Source: Endobugula sp965214375
GTDB lineage: Bacteria > Pseudomonadota > Gammaproteobacteria > Pseudomonadales > Cellvibrionaceae
Assembly: GCA_965214375.1 (NCBI GenBank)
Contig: OZ243947.1
Location: 2,356,001-2,420,000 of the forward strand
Direction of reading: 5' to 3'
DNA: 64,000 nt
Both the position numbers and the translations under genes were made by a program. Below the pieces are notes generated by a model. That model searched no databases, was not told where the DNA came from, and was given only the letters and a program-made list of their open reading frames with translations. Within the stretch, counting starts at the first letter, position 1; each line of letters opens with the position of its first letter. This document shows positions 45,281 to 54,175 of this stretch, one piece after another.

Positions 45281-47224
45281 ATGTCGTTACACCGCCGTTT
45301 GATTATTGTTGTCACATTAATGGTGTTGGCGTTGCTATGTATTAATCTTGTGATTACCTTGCATAACGCACGCTTGAATATTTATGAGCAATTGAAAGTG
45401 CATGCTCAGGATGCGGCAAACTCGCTGGGTTTTAGTATGTCACAAGCCGCACTGGATAAGGATGATATACAGATTCAGTTGATGGTAGATGCCCTTTTTG
45501 ATCGTGGTTACTACCGTCGTATTCTTTATCGTGATATTCAGGGTAAGGTTAAGCTTAAGCGAGAATTGCCTTTGTCCAATGATGAGGTGCCTCACTGGTT
45601 TATTCAGTGGTTACCGTTACCGGAACCTTCGGGTGCGGCTCAGGTGAGCTCTGGCTGGTATCAGTTGGGTCAGGTAGAGGTTGTCAGCCATCCGGGTTTT
45701 GCTTATCAGTATTTGTGGCGTTCATTTAAAGAGCAGTTTTGGCTCTTTCTGGTCACCATTGTTGTTTGTTATACCTTGTTGGGTTTTGGTTTGCGTATTG
45801 TGCTCAATCCTTTGCGTAAGGTTGAACAGCAGGCAGATGCTATTTGCCGTAAAGAATTTCCGGTTCAGGAAGATGTGCCCGATATCCCTGAGTTGCGCAG
45901 TGTCGTTTCTGCCATGAATCGGATGGTCGCCAAAGTTAAAGTGATGTTTAATTATCATATTGAGGTGAACGAACGTTTATACGAACAGCTCAATACAGAC
46001 TCGGTGACCGGCCTGGCAAATAGGCAATATTTTGATAAATGTCTGGCGGCGGCGATTACAGAAGATCGCGCTGCGGCTTCCGGCGCCTTATATTTGATTC
46101 GGGTAGCAGATCTCCAACAATTGAACCAACAACAAGGCCGTGAACGCGGAGATCAATATTTAAAATTAATTGCTGGTGAGCTGGGGCTGTTGTTGAATGT
46201 GTATAGCGGTTGCCTATTGTCTCATCATTCTGGCGCTGATTTTGCGGCTTTTGTGCCAGCGTTAAACGAAGCCGATAGTCAGACCTTGTTGGAGCGACTG
46301 TATTCCAGTTTACAGAGTTTTGAATGGCAAAGTGATGAGGTGCCTGAAATTTATATCGGTGCTTTATATATTCCCAGAATACAGTCTGCATCCAATTATA
46401 TGGCGTTAGCAGATGCGGCTTTAAGTCAGGCGCAAAACGAAGGTGTCAGTGGTACGTGTTGGCATAAAGTGAGTAAAGAGGAGCAAACACTCTCTGCTGG
46501 TGAATGGTCCGGTATTATTAAATCTGCTACTGATAATGAAAGCTTTGTTTTTCATTACCAGCCCGTATGGCAAATGATTCACAAGGAAAAGTCATTATTA
46601 TTTAATGAAGTGATGATACGCATCCGGGTGGATGACAATGAGTATTCGGCGGGTCATTTTATGCCAATGGCAACACGCTTTCATCTATTGCCTGCGATAG
46701 ATCATCTTGTGGTGTCTCATCTGGTGTCAGGCTTGCAGTCCCTGCCAGAAAATATTTGTGTGAATTGTTCATTAGCTTCATTGGAAGATGATATGTTTAT
46801 GAGGAACGTACAAGTTCTGCTAAACGATAACAGGCATATTGCTTCACGTTTAACGTTTGAACTGCCTGCTAATGGCTTGTCGATTGCCCCCAAATCCGTA
46901 CGTCATTTTGCCGAGTTGGTCAAAGAGTGTGATGCTAACTTGTCACTGCATCATTGTGGTCGAGGCTCTGCCGAGTTTGCCTATTTGCAACGTTTGCCCG
47001 TTGACTTTCTCAAAATAGATCGACAATTTATCCGGGGCGTTGAAGAGCCGGACAACCAGTTTTTTATTCGTTCGCTGGTCGCCATTGCTCAAAGTTGCGA
47101 TATTGTTGTGCTAGCAGAAGGTATTGAAACCGAGGAACAATGGCAAGCATTGTTGAATTTAGGTGTGCAAGGTGGGCAGGGTGATTGGCTGGGTAAACCT
47201 TCTCTCGAACATATTATTGGATGA
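45281..47224 (+). CDS. lapD: LapD-like cyclic-di-GMP effector (HAMP, degenerate GGDEF and EAL)
   Basis: A 647-residue inner-membrane protein, the same size as Pseudomonas LapD. Two membrane segments flank a periplasmic output domain with the LapD-type HAQDAANSLGFSMSQ and WFIQWLPLPEPSGAAQVSSGW blocks. A HAMP region, a GGDEF domain with the signature decayed to SGADF, and an EAL domain whose motif reads FNEVMIRI follow. Degenerate domains mean c-di-GMP is sensed rather than made or cut. LapD sequesters the protease LapG to keep a surface adhesin in place. No lapG or large adhesin gene lies in the window. ATG 45281 is chosen, with TTAGGA upstream. Confidence 0.85.
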   Translation: MSLHRRLIIVVTLMVLALLCINLVITLHNARLNIYEQLKVHAQDAANSLGFSMSQAALDKDDIQIQLMVDALFDRGYYRRILYRDIQGKVKLKRELPLSNDEVPHWFIQWLPLPEPSGAAQVSSGWYQLGQVEVVSHPGFAYQYLWRSFKEQFWLFLVTIVVCYTLLGFGLRIVLNPLRKVEQQADAICRKEFPVQEDVPDIPELRSVVSAMNRMVAKVKVMFNYHIEVNERLYEQLNTDSVTGLANRQYFDKCLAAAITEDRAAASGALYLIRVADLQQLNQQQGRERGDQYLKLIAGELGLLLNVYSGCLLSHHSGADFAAFVPALNEADSQTLLERLYSSLQSFEWQSDEVPEIYIGALYIPRIQSASNYMALADAALSQAQNEGVSGTCWHKVSKEEQTLSAGEWSGIIKSATDNESFVFHYQPVWQMIHKEKSLLFNEVMIRIRVDDNEYSAGHFMPMATRFHLLPAIDHLVVSHLVSGLQSLPENICVNCSLASLEDDMFMRNVQVLLNDNRHIASRLTFELPANGLSIAPKSVRHFAELVKECDANLSLHHCGRGSAEFAYLQRLPVDFLKIDRQFIRGVEEPDNQFFIRSLVAIAQSCDIVVLAEGIETEEQWQALLNLGVQGGQGDWLGKPSLEHIIG

Positions 47225-47278
47225 TGTCCGCTTTCGCGGTAAGATAATGCTACACTCCTATGGCGATGAGCATTTTTT

Positions 47279-48322
47279 ATGACGTTTACAGACAAAGCTT
47301 CCCGGTTTTATTATCGTGCTCAAGAAGCGTTTGCAGACTGGAAAGACGGCTTTTCCAGAAGCCCGATTAGCGCCAAAGTGGTGGTATGGGCATTGTCTGC
47401 TTACTTGGTGGTTTGCGTCATTGTGGGAATGTACTGGAGTCGTGAACCGGATGTTTTTGATGTGCGCTTATCAGCGACTCAACCCGCTATTGGTGTTACC
47501 ACCACTACCACGCTTGTTCGTGTTGCTGACACCTTGCTTAGCAAGCCTGGTGGTTATTTGAGCAACGATATTCTGCCCCCGGGGGTTTGGCTGGATAATA
47601 TTCCTAGCTGGGAATACGGCGTGTTAATTCAGGTGCGTGATCTTAGCAAGGCTTTGCGTGAAGCGTTCAGTCGTTCCCAATCGCAATCAACAGAAGACAC
47701 TGACCTTGTGTTTGCTGAACCCAAATTTAACTTTGATAATGATAGTTGGATATTGCCTTCTAGCGAGTCTGTGTATCGTGAAGCCATTGAAGGTTTGGAA
47801 AGTTATCAGCAACGTTTGGTGGATGTTGGGCAGGCGGATGCTCAGTTTTATGCGCGAGCGGATAATTTAAACTATTGGCTGGCAACCGTCGAGACGCGTT
47901 TGGGCAGTTTGTCGCAGCGTTTAAGTGCTAGTGTTGGGCAGCGCCGTATTAATACTGATCTTGCGGGTGAAGAAAATGCTGCCCAGTCTACGCCAGCACC
48001 TAACGATATGGTGATAAAAACACCATGGCTTGATATTGATAATGTCTTTTATGAAGCGCGCGGTAGTGCCTGGGCATTGATTCATTTTTTAAAAGCGGCT
48101 GAAGTAGATTTTGTCGATGTGTTACGTAAAAAAAATGCATTGGTTAGTTTGCGACAAATTATTCGTGAGCTCGAAGCGACACAACAAACCGTATACAGTT
48201 TAATGATTCTTAATGGCAGTGGTTTTGGCATGTTAGCAAATCACTCGTTGGTGATGGCGTCTTACCTCTCTCGTGCTCACGCAGCAATTATTGATATTCG
48301 CGAGTTGCTTGCCCAAGGCTAG
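47279..48322 (+). CDS. DUF2333 family protein
   Basis: A 347-residue protein with one N-terminal membrane segment (VVVWALSAYLVVCVIVGMYW, about residues 30-50). The rest is helical and presumably periplasmic, with PGGYLSNDILPPGVWLDNIPSWEYGVLIQVRDL as the family block. Its function is unknown. It is on the same strand after the lapD-like gene, with about 55 bases between. Confidence 0.85.
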   Translation: MTFTDKASRFYYRAQEAFADWKDGFSRSPISAKVVVWALSAYLVVCVIVGMYWSREPDVFDVRLSATQPAIGVTTTTTLVRVADTLLSKPGGYLSNDILPPGVWLDNIPSWEYGVLIQVRDLSKALREAFSRSQSQSTEDTDLVFAEPKFNFDNDSWILPSSESVYREAIEGLESYQQRLVDVGQADAQFYARADNLNYWLATVETRLGSLSQRLSASVGQRRINTDLAGEENAAQSTPAPNDMVIKTPWLDIDNVFYEARGSAWALIHFLKAAEVDFVDVLRKKNALVSLRQIIRELEATQQTVYSLMILNGSGFGMLANHSLVMASYLSRAHAAIIDIRELLAQG

Positions 48323-48340
48323 CGTCAACAGACCCTGATA

Positions 48341-50704
48341 ATGCAGGATTTACTGTGCGGTTTTATTCTCAGTCGCCATTGGCGTGATACGAGTCATGGC
48401 ATTTTGATTGAGCTATGGTTGGCCACCGATCAAGGTCCGATTAAACTGCTTATCCCTTCGCAAAAGGCAATCTTTTTTGTTCGACAGCAGGATGTTGAAC
48501 GTATACAGGGTCTACTCTCACCCTATAGTCATATTGTCATCAAAACCCGTGATTTAAAAAATTTTCATAATGAACCTGTGGCCGCAGTATACTGCTCACA
48601 GCAACGTCAATTACGACAGCTGTGTGACTCTTTAGACGTTCAGGGAATCCCTTTGTGGGAAGCGGAGATCCGTATGACAGAACGTTTTTTAATGGAGCGG
48701 TTTATTACCAGTAATGCGGCCTTCCCTCACTCGTTTTTGGTTCGTCACAGTCCTCATTTTCAGCAAGCACAACTGACTACAATCAAGCCTTGTGATTATC
48801 AGCCGCAATTGTTTATGGTGTCTTTTGATCTTGAAACGTACATGGATGCTAAAGCGCTTTACTCTATAGCGGTGTATTCATCAGAACATGCTTGTGTGTT
48901 TATGGTGGGAAACCCACTGTCAGACAGCAATACAGTTGATGTGGTTTGGTGTAATGATGCCAAGGCTTGTTTGCAGCAATTTTTTTCCTGGTTGGAAAAA
49001 GAAGACCCAGATGTGTTGATTGGCTGGCATGTTATACAGTTTGATTGTTGGGTGTTGAAAAACTTGTGCGAGCGCTATGATATTCCTTTTGCGCTTGGAC
49101 GAGATCGACAGGTGCCTCATTGGCGAGAAGATGGCAGTCGCTATTATATTAAGGTTCATGGTCGTGTGGTATTAGATGGTATCGAACTGCTGCGGACTGC
49201 TTTTTATTATTTTGACAGTTTTCGTCTGGAGTTTGTCGCACAACAGTTGCTGGGATAAGGCAAGTTAATTAGCCACGATAATCGCGCAGAAGCCATTACG
49301 GATTTGTTTGTTAAGGATAAAATAGCATTGGCAGCATACAATTTACAGGATTGTAAATTAGTGTGGGATATTTTTGAGAAAACATGCCTACTGGATTTTG
49401 CCATTGAGCGTTCGCGTTTAACCGGTTTGCCGATGGATAGAATGGGTGGCTCGGTTGCCAGTTTTGAATATGCATACTTGCCACACTTGCATCGTAAGGG
49501 CTATGTGGCCCCCAATGTGGGCGAGCTGGAGTCGGATGTGGTGAGTCCGGGTGGTTATGTGATGCAATCGCGACCGGGTTTATATCAGCATGTTTTGGTG
49601 TTGGATTTTAAAAGCCTATACCCCAGTATTATTCGGACGTTCTTAATTGACCCTTATGCTTTTTGGCGAGTGTTGCATGAACAATTACGGCCAGAGGAGA
49701 TAGTTTCCGGATTTAATGAGGCCGCGTTTGCGCGCGAAGGGTCTATTTTGCCCGATCTTATTGATTATCTTTGTCAGCAACGTGAAAAAGCCAAAGCCGA
49801 TAATAATCAACCATTATCACAGGCGATTAGAATTATTATGAATTCTTTTTACGGTGTACTGGGGTCTCGTGTATGCCGTTTTTTTGATCCCCGTGTGTGT
49901 AGTTCAATTACTTTGCGTGGGCATGACATTATTCAACAATCACGACAATGGATTGAGCAACAAGGACATCAGGTTATCTATGGCGATACGGATTCTATTT
50001 TTGTTTGGTTGGGACCTACGTTTACTCCCATTAATGCACAACAGGAATGTCAGACGATTGGTAGTGAGTTGGCGGAAGATTTGAATCAATGGTGGCGACA
50101 AAAATTACAGCAAGAATTTTCTATTGAAAGCGCTCTAGAAATTGAATTTGAAACGCATTACCAACATTTTTTAATGCCAACGATTCGTGGCTCTGAGCAG
50201 GGCAGTAAAAAACGTTATGCGGGTATGGTGGAAAATAACGGTGAAATGGAAATGGTGTTTAAAGGATTGGAGACGGTCAGAGCAGATTGGACGGCTGTTG
50301 CTAAAGAATTTCAACAACAGTTGTATGAAAAGGTATTTTTAAAACAACCCTATCACCAGTTTATTAGAAATACGGTCAATGATTTGTTGGTAGGTCAAAA
50401 AGATCGTGAGTTGTTATATCGTAAGCGTTTGCGCCGGCCAGTATCAGGCTATCAAAAAAGTAATCCGCCGCATGTTAAAGCGGCACGTGTCTATGAGCAA
50501 TATGCAAAAGAAACCTTGGCAAAAGGTGACCCGATTCATTACTGGATAACGGTTAATGGCCCGGAACCAGAGCAATACCATTACAGCCCAATTGATTATC
50601 AGCATTATATTGATAAACAGCTAAAGCCAATCGCCGATAGTATTCTTGGTTTTTTAGGGGAAAGCTTTGATGACATAGTGCAGCCGCAGATACGGTTAGT
50701 CTAG
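48341..50704 (+). pseudogene. polB: DNA polymerase II (polB) with in-frame TAA
   Basis: A family B polymerase of 787 codons, the same size as E. coli Pol II (translesion synthesis and replication restart). The frame has the exonuclease motif FDLETYMD, then TAA at codon 306 (49256-49258, where LLG-x-GKL continues in the same frame and relatives have glutamate, so GAA to TAA fits). After the stop come Exo III (YNLQDCKLV), motif A (DFKSLYPSII), motif B (IMNSFYGVLGS) and motif C (GDTDSIF), all intact. Only a 305-residue exonuclease fragment could be made normally. The lesion looks recent because the rest is well conserved. Confidence 0.92.
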
Positions 50705-50738
50705 AACTTTGATGGAATAATTGTTGTTGAATTTCGCG

Positions 50739-50772
50739 CCAATCATTATGATGTCGCCTTTCCCTTGATTGG
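50739..50772. promoter_or_regulatory. Inverted repeat just before recombinase gene
   Basis: CCAATCA (50739-50745) and TGATTGG (50766-50772) are perfect 7-base arms with 20 bases between. They end 10 bases before the ATG of the recombinase. The element could be an operator or a stem in the mRNA leader; nothing else supports a function. Confidence 0.4.
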
Positions 50773-50781
50773 TGGCTAATA

Positions 50782-51735
50782 ATGTTAATAAACGATGCGT
50801 GCGATCAATTTTTAATCTATTGCCGTTGTACAAAAAATTTATCCTCTCATACCATCAAAGCCTATGAACGTGACCTCACAAAGTTTCAAATTATCACTGT
50901 AAGAAAGACCCCGATAGCTGAATATGATCGCCATAGAATTCGTGAATATGTTAATGCACTGTTTGATGATGGCTTATCAAAGGCAACCGTTAAAAGACGG
51001 CTGGCATGCCTAAAAACACTATTTAAGTGGCTTGAAAATGAAGAATTGATAGAGGTCTCTCCATTTTATCGGTTGGACTTAAAGATTCGTCTCCCACAGC
51101 GTTTGCCTCGAAACCTTAGTTCACGAGAACTGAATAAAATGCTTTCGGCCATCAGAGCTGTTGTGGGGCTTTCCAAAACGACAGAATATTTGCTTGATGA
51201 TTTTGGTGTGGTGCATAAGGGTAGACTTAATGATATTACCAGCTTGGTCAGTTTGGAGTTGCTATTTACAACGGGCGTGCGAGTGAGTGAATTGGTGGGC
51301 ATTCGTTTGGATGATATTCACCTTAAAGACCGTTACATTCATATTCGGGGAAATGGGCAACGTGAGAGGCGGGTATTTATTACCGATGCCAGTATACAAA
51401 ATTTGATTAATACCTATATACATCTGAGACAAATAGCTTCTCCCGACCACAATGTTTTTTTGATAAACAGCAATGGCAGACCCGCGACCACACAAACTGT
51501 GCGTATCTGGATTAAAAAGTTAAGTGAAAAATCCAAGCTAAACCGCAAGGCCACCCCGCATATGTATCGACACTCAACGGCAACTCATCTGCTAAGCTCC
51601 GGAGTGGATATTACCTATGTCCAAAAGTTACTCGGCCACCAGAGTATTAGCACCACGCAAATATATACCCATGTTGACCATAAAGAGGTCTATAGAAATG
51701 TTGCTAAAGCGAATATTAGGATGAAGATTTTATAG
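50782..51735 (+). CDS. Tyrosine recombinase (XerC/D-like), island integrase
   Basis: A 317-residue recombinase with an N-terminal SAM-like core-binding domain (FLIYCRCTKNLSSHTIKAYERDL) and a catalytic domain. The catalytic arginine is in TGVRVSEL, the H-x-x-R in HMYRHS, the second histidine in LLGHQS and the nucleophile tyrosine in QIYTHV. At the position of the XerD catalytic lysine (GKG) the sequence reads GNGQRERR. About 30 residues (LLDDFGVVHKGRLND region) are inserted before the first catalytic arginine. Its stop codon lies inside a 26-base inverted repeat. It is not beside a tRNA. It may invert the neighbouring segment. Confidence 0.88.
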   Translation: MLINDACDQFLIYCRCTKNLSSHTIKAYERDLTKFQIITVRKTPIAEYDRHRIREYVNALFDDGLSKATVKRRLACLKTLFKWLENEELIEVSPFYRLDLKIRLPQRLPRNLSSRELNKMLSAIRAVVGLSKTTEYLLDDFGVVHKGRLNDITSLVSLELLFTTGVRVSELVGIRLDDIHLKDRYIHIRGNGQRERRVFITDASIQNLINTYIHLRQIASPDHNVFLINSNGRPATTQTVRIWIKKLSEKSKLNRKATPHMYRHSTATHLLSSGVDITYVQKLLGHQSISTTQIYTHVDHKEVYRNVAKANIRMKIL

Positions 51736-51752
51736 ATAACTAAGAATTATGA
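51727..51752 (+). repeat. Inverted repeat, left copy (IRL) of possible invertible segment
   Basis: A 26-base sequence that starts in the last codons of the recombinase (includes TTTTATAG with its stop) and ends in the ATG of the next gene (GAATTATGA). The same sequence occurs inverted at 54033-54058 with 25 of 26 bases identical. Identity stops abruptly on both sides. Confidence 0.85.
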
Positions 51753-52781
51753 GTGTCATATATCAAGGCGGTATTCCGTTAGGGTCTATAGTAATCTTGT
51801 TTGTTATGTTTGTGTTTTTTGTGACTAACTGGGCAAGGGTCTATAAAATTCTGTTTAATGGAATTAAATTAAAGTTAGAGATTTCTGAATCCTTCATATC
51901 TTCCTTAGACGTTTTAAAGATCGTATTATTAAAATTTTCAGGCGCATCCATCAATGATATTAAAGCGTATGATGGTAGATATGTTACAACGATTAATCTG
52001 AATGATACCTACTTCTCTCAACATAAAGTACGATGTTTTTGGCAGTTCTTGTCTTACTATATAGTTTACAGCTTCATTATGGTTTTTTTTGGCCAAACCT
52101 ATTGATATTTTAGAGAGTGAACGAGCCGGGCATTTAGTTTCTTTTGCTGTTAGTAAAGATGCCCCAGCACAAATATTTAACATTCTGATACTTGCCACGA
52201 CAAATGTTCTGACCGACTTGATATCATTATCAATTATACACTTGAACAAAATATCTAGTGCTTTTTCCAAAAAAAATTATCTAGATAGTTTTAGATTTTC
52301 AATTCGCGATATTTTTGCAGCATCTACATTATTTCTAATTTCGCAGATTGTCTCAAATTCTTTATATCCATTGTCGATAGACAATCCCCCATAAACTTTT
52401 AACTGGCTAAGCATTGAAGCAGCCATAATGCCATATGCATTTATAGAATCTGTAAATGGGGATAAAATTAACTTCTATCATTTTACAATGCCTGGCCAGT
52501 TATTTATTAAAGGAACAATTTTTATTCCCACATTAATTAGCATGATTTTAATAATGGTTACATCCCTGCTCCTAGCAGGTGTAAACCTTATTAAAAGAAT
52601 TCAGAATATATTTTTCAAATATGATAACTTAGCTTATTCTCAAGGGCCAGAGCCTATTGCTGGAAGCATGATGTCAAGAGAGGATAGGTGCTTGTCTTTT
52701 GCAGTTAATATTGCTATAGGGTTTTTACTGACTGCTATGGGAGGCTCGGCATCAAATATATTCTCTATGTTATTTTTCTAA
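51749..52781 (+). pseudogene. Broken multi-pass membrane protein of unknown function
   Basis: One gene of about 344 codons interrupted twice. The start is at the inner edge of the left inverted repeat. At a run of eight T (52083-52090) the frame shifts: with seven T it would read MVFLAKPIDILESERAG and continue. A TAA at 52392-52394 then interrupts IDNPP-x-TFNWLSIEAAIMPYAF, which stays in the same frame to 52781. At least four hydrophobic segments (near residues 8-25, 100-115, 145-165 and in the last third) suggest a membrane protein. I recognise no family. It converges with the cfa-like gene. Confidence 0.65.
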
Positions 52782-52812
52782 TTCAGGTTTTTTAATGACA
52801 AACTGGCACACA

Positions 52813-54036
52813 TCATACCCCCCCTCCGCTTCGATCAAAGATAGTTCTAATTGAGGATAGATAAAAATACCACATCCTATAAGCACGTCGGCATTGATAA
52901 TCTAACTCTTTACTTGCAATTTCAGGATTTATGCTTTTTATATTTTTTTTAGTTGATTGTATAAAAAAATCGTTTTCTATTTCTAGATTTTTCAGCCATT
53001 CCTCTAGAGTTCTTTTATAGTTTTCTCCATTATGTATGAAGCAGCCTTGAAGCTTCATGCCATTATCTTCGATTCCTTTTATGACTTCTGAGCATCTAGG
53101 AATGTATCCTACAGGAAAAATATATTCATCTATCCAATCATTAGTTATTCCGGTATCAGGCCTTACAATCGTATGTATAACAGCTGTTCCCGTTTCCTTT
53201 AGCAAGCTACTTACTTCGAAGAAAAAAAATTCATATTGAAACTTCCCGACATGTTCAAGCATTCCTATGCTAACAACGTGACTATATATTTAAGATTCAT
53301 TATTTCTAAATTTTTTGTAATCATTGCATAAAAAATTCACCCTTTATTTTTGAGATTCCAGAAGCAGGCTTCTTTTTTCATTTGCATAATCTATTTGATT
53401 TTTAGCTATTGATATGCCGTCATACTTTGCACTTGTTTTTTCTATAGTTTCAAAAATAGAGATCACCCAGCCACAGCCTATATCTAATATATAGCTATCG
53501 TTATCCAAATCTCCTAGCCTACTCAAAGTGGTATATATCTTGTTTTTCTGTGCCAGCTCCAAACTATAATTTTCTTTGTCAAAAAAAGCACATGAATAGA
53601 TGAGGCTTTCTCCAATTATTTTTTTGTAAATTTTATGGTCTTCATTATAGTGCTTCTTAGTTTCTCTAAGAGTGAATGGCTTAATTTGCTGTTTATATAT
53701 GTGAGATAGCTTAGCTCTAATGCTGCTTTTGAGAAAAAAGCTGTTATTTTTATTGAAAGAGAGAATGAGGTTTAGAATATCACCGTCATAGATGTGAAAC
53801 TTACCATCAACAAAAGCTTCCGGAAGACGAAGTCGAGGGTTTTTCAAAATAGAAAACCAACTCCATAATCTTGGTGGGGCAAACCTTAATTTACTTTTTT
53901 CTACTATTTCCTCACTATCAAAGGATAATTGTATAGCCCTAACTTTATATAATATTTTAAACAAAAATCTAATGATCGTTTTTTCAACGGGGTGAGTTAT
54001 ATGAGTATAATCCTGATCAATTAAATTATTATTCAT
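52813..54036 (-). pseudogene. Broken cyclopropane-fatty-acid-synthase-like methyltransferase
   Basis: About 407 codons in one frame, interrupted by TAA at 53344-53346 and at 53290-53292. The family blocks remain: an N-terminal FVDGKFHIYDGDIL region, LIYSCAFFD, the SAM motif ILDIGCGW, VSIGMLEHVGKFQYEFFFFEVSSLLKETGTAVIHTI, DEYIFPVGYIPRCSEV and the C-terminal RMWYFYLS. It is distinct from the intact cfa near 4 kb and far more AT-rich, which suggests separate acquisition. Its start codon lies inside the right inverted repeat. Confidence 0.82.
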
Positions 54037-54058
54037 AATTCTTAATTATCTATAAAAT
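54033..54058 (-). repeat. Inverted repeat, right copy (IRR) of possible invertible segment
   Basis: The reverse complement of 51727-51752 with one mismatch (54044). It covers the ATG of the cfa-like gene (54034-54036) and its leader. Together the two copies bound about 2.3 kb that holds two convergent genes. Confidence 0.85.
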
Positions 54059-54175
54059 TATTTAGGTTTATTATTCTGATTCTTTATCTTTCCACAAACT
54101 ATGCTCAATAAAAACCCTATTTTCAGTTTTATTGATAACTATTTTTATTTTTGTTGCTTTGCGCGCCATACAGGC

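Noticed and set aside
49304..50704. Independent second polymerase gene downstream of the polB stop
   Set aside because: It is in the same frame as the first part and continues the Pol II sequence without overlap or its own start signals.
50782..51735. Chromosomal XerC or XerD
   Set aside because: The gene context, AT-rich composition, altered lysine position and insertion before the first catalytic arginine do not fit the housekeeping recombinases.
5397..54036. Reassigned stop codon (for example TGA read as tryptophan) to explain in-frame stops
   Set aside because: Lesions use TAA, TAG and TGA, frameshifts occur as well, and many intact genes in the window end normally in each of these codons.
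5397..54036. Poor sequence quality as the cause of all frame breaks
   Set aside because: Breaks fall only in dispensable genes. Long expected-essential genes such as lptD, mrdA, accC and purH are clean, and most lesions are substitutions to stop codons rather than homopolymer indels.
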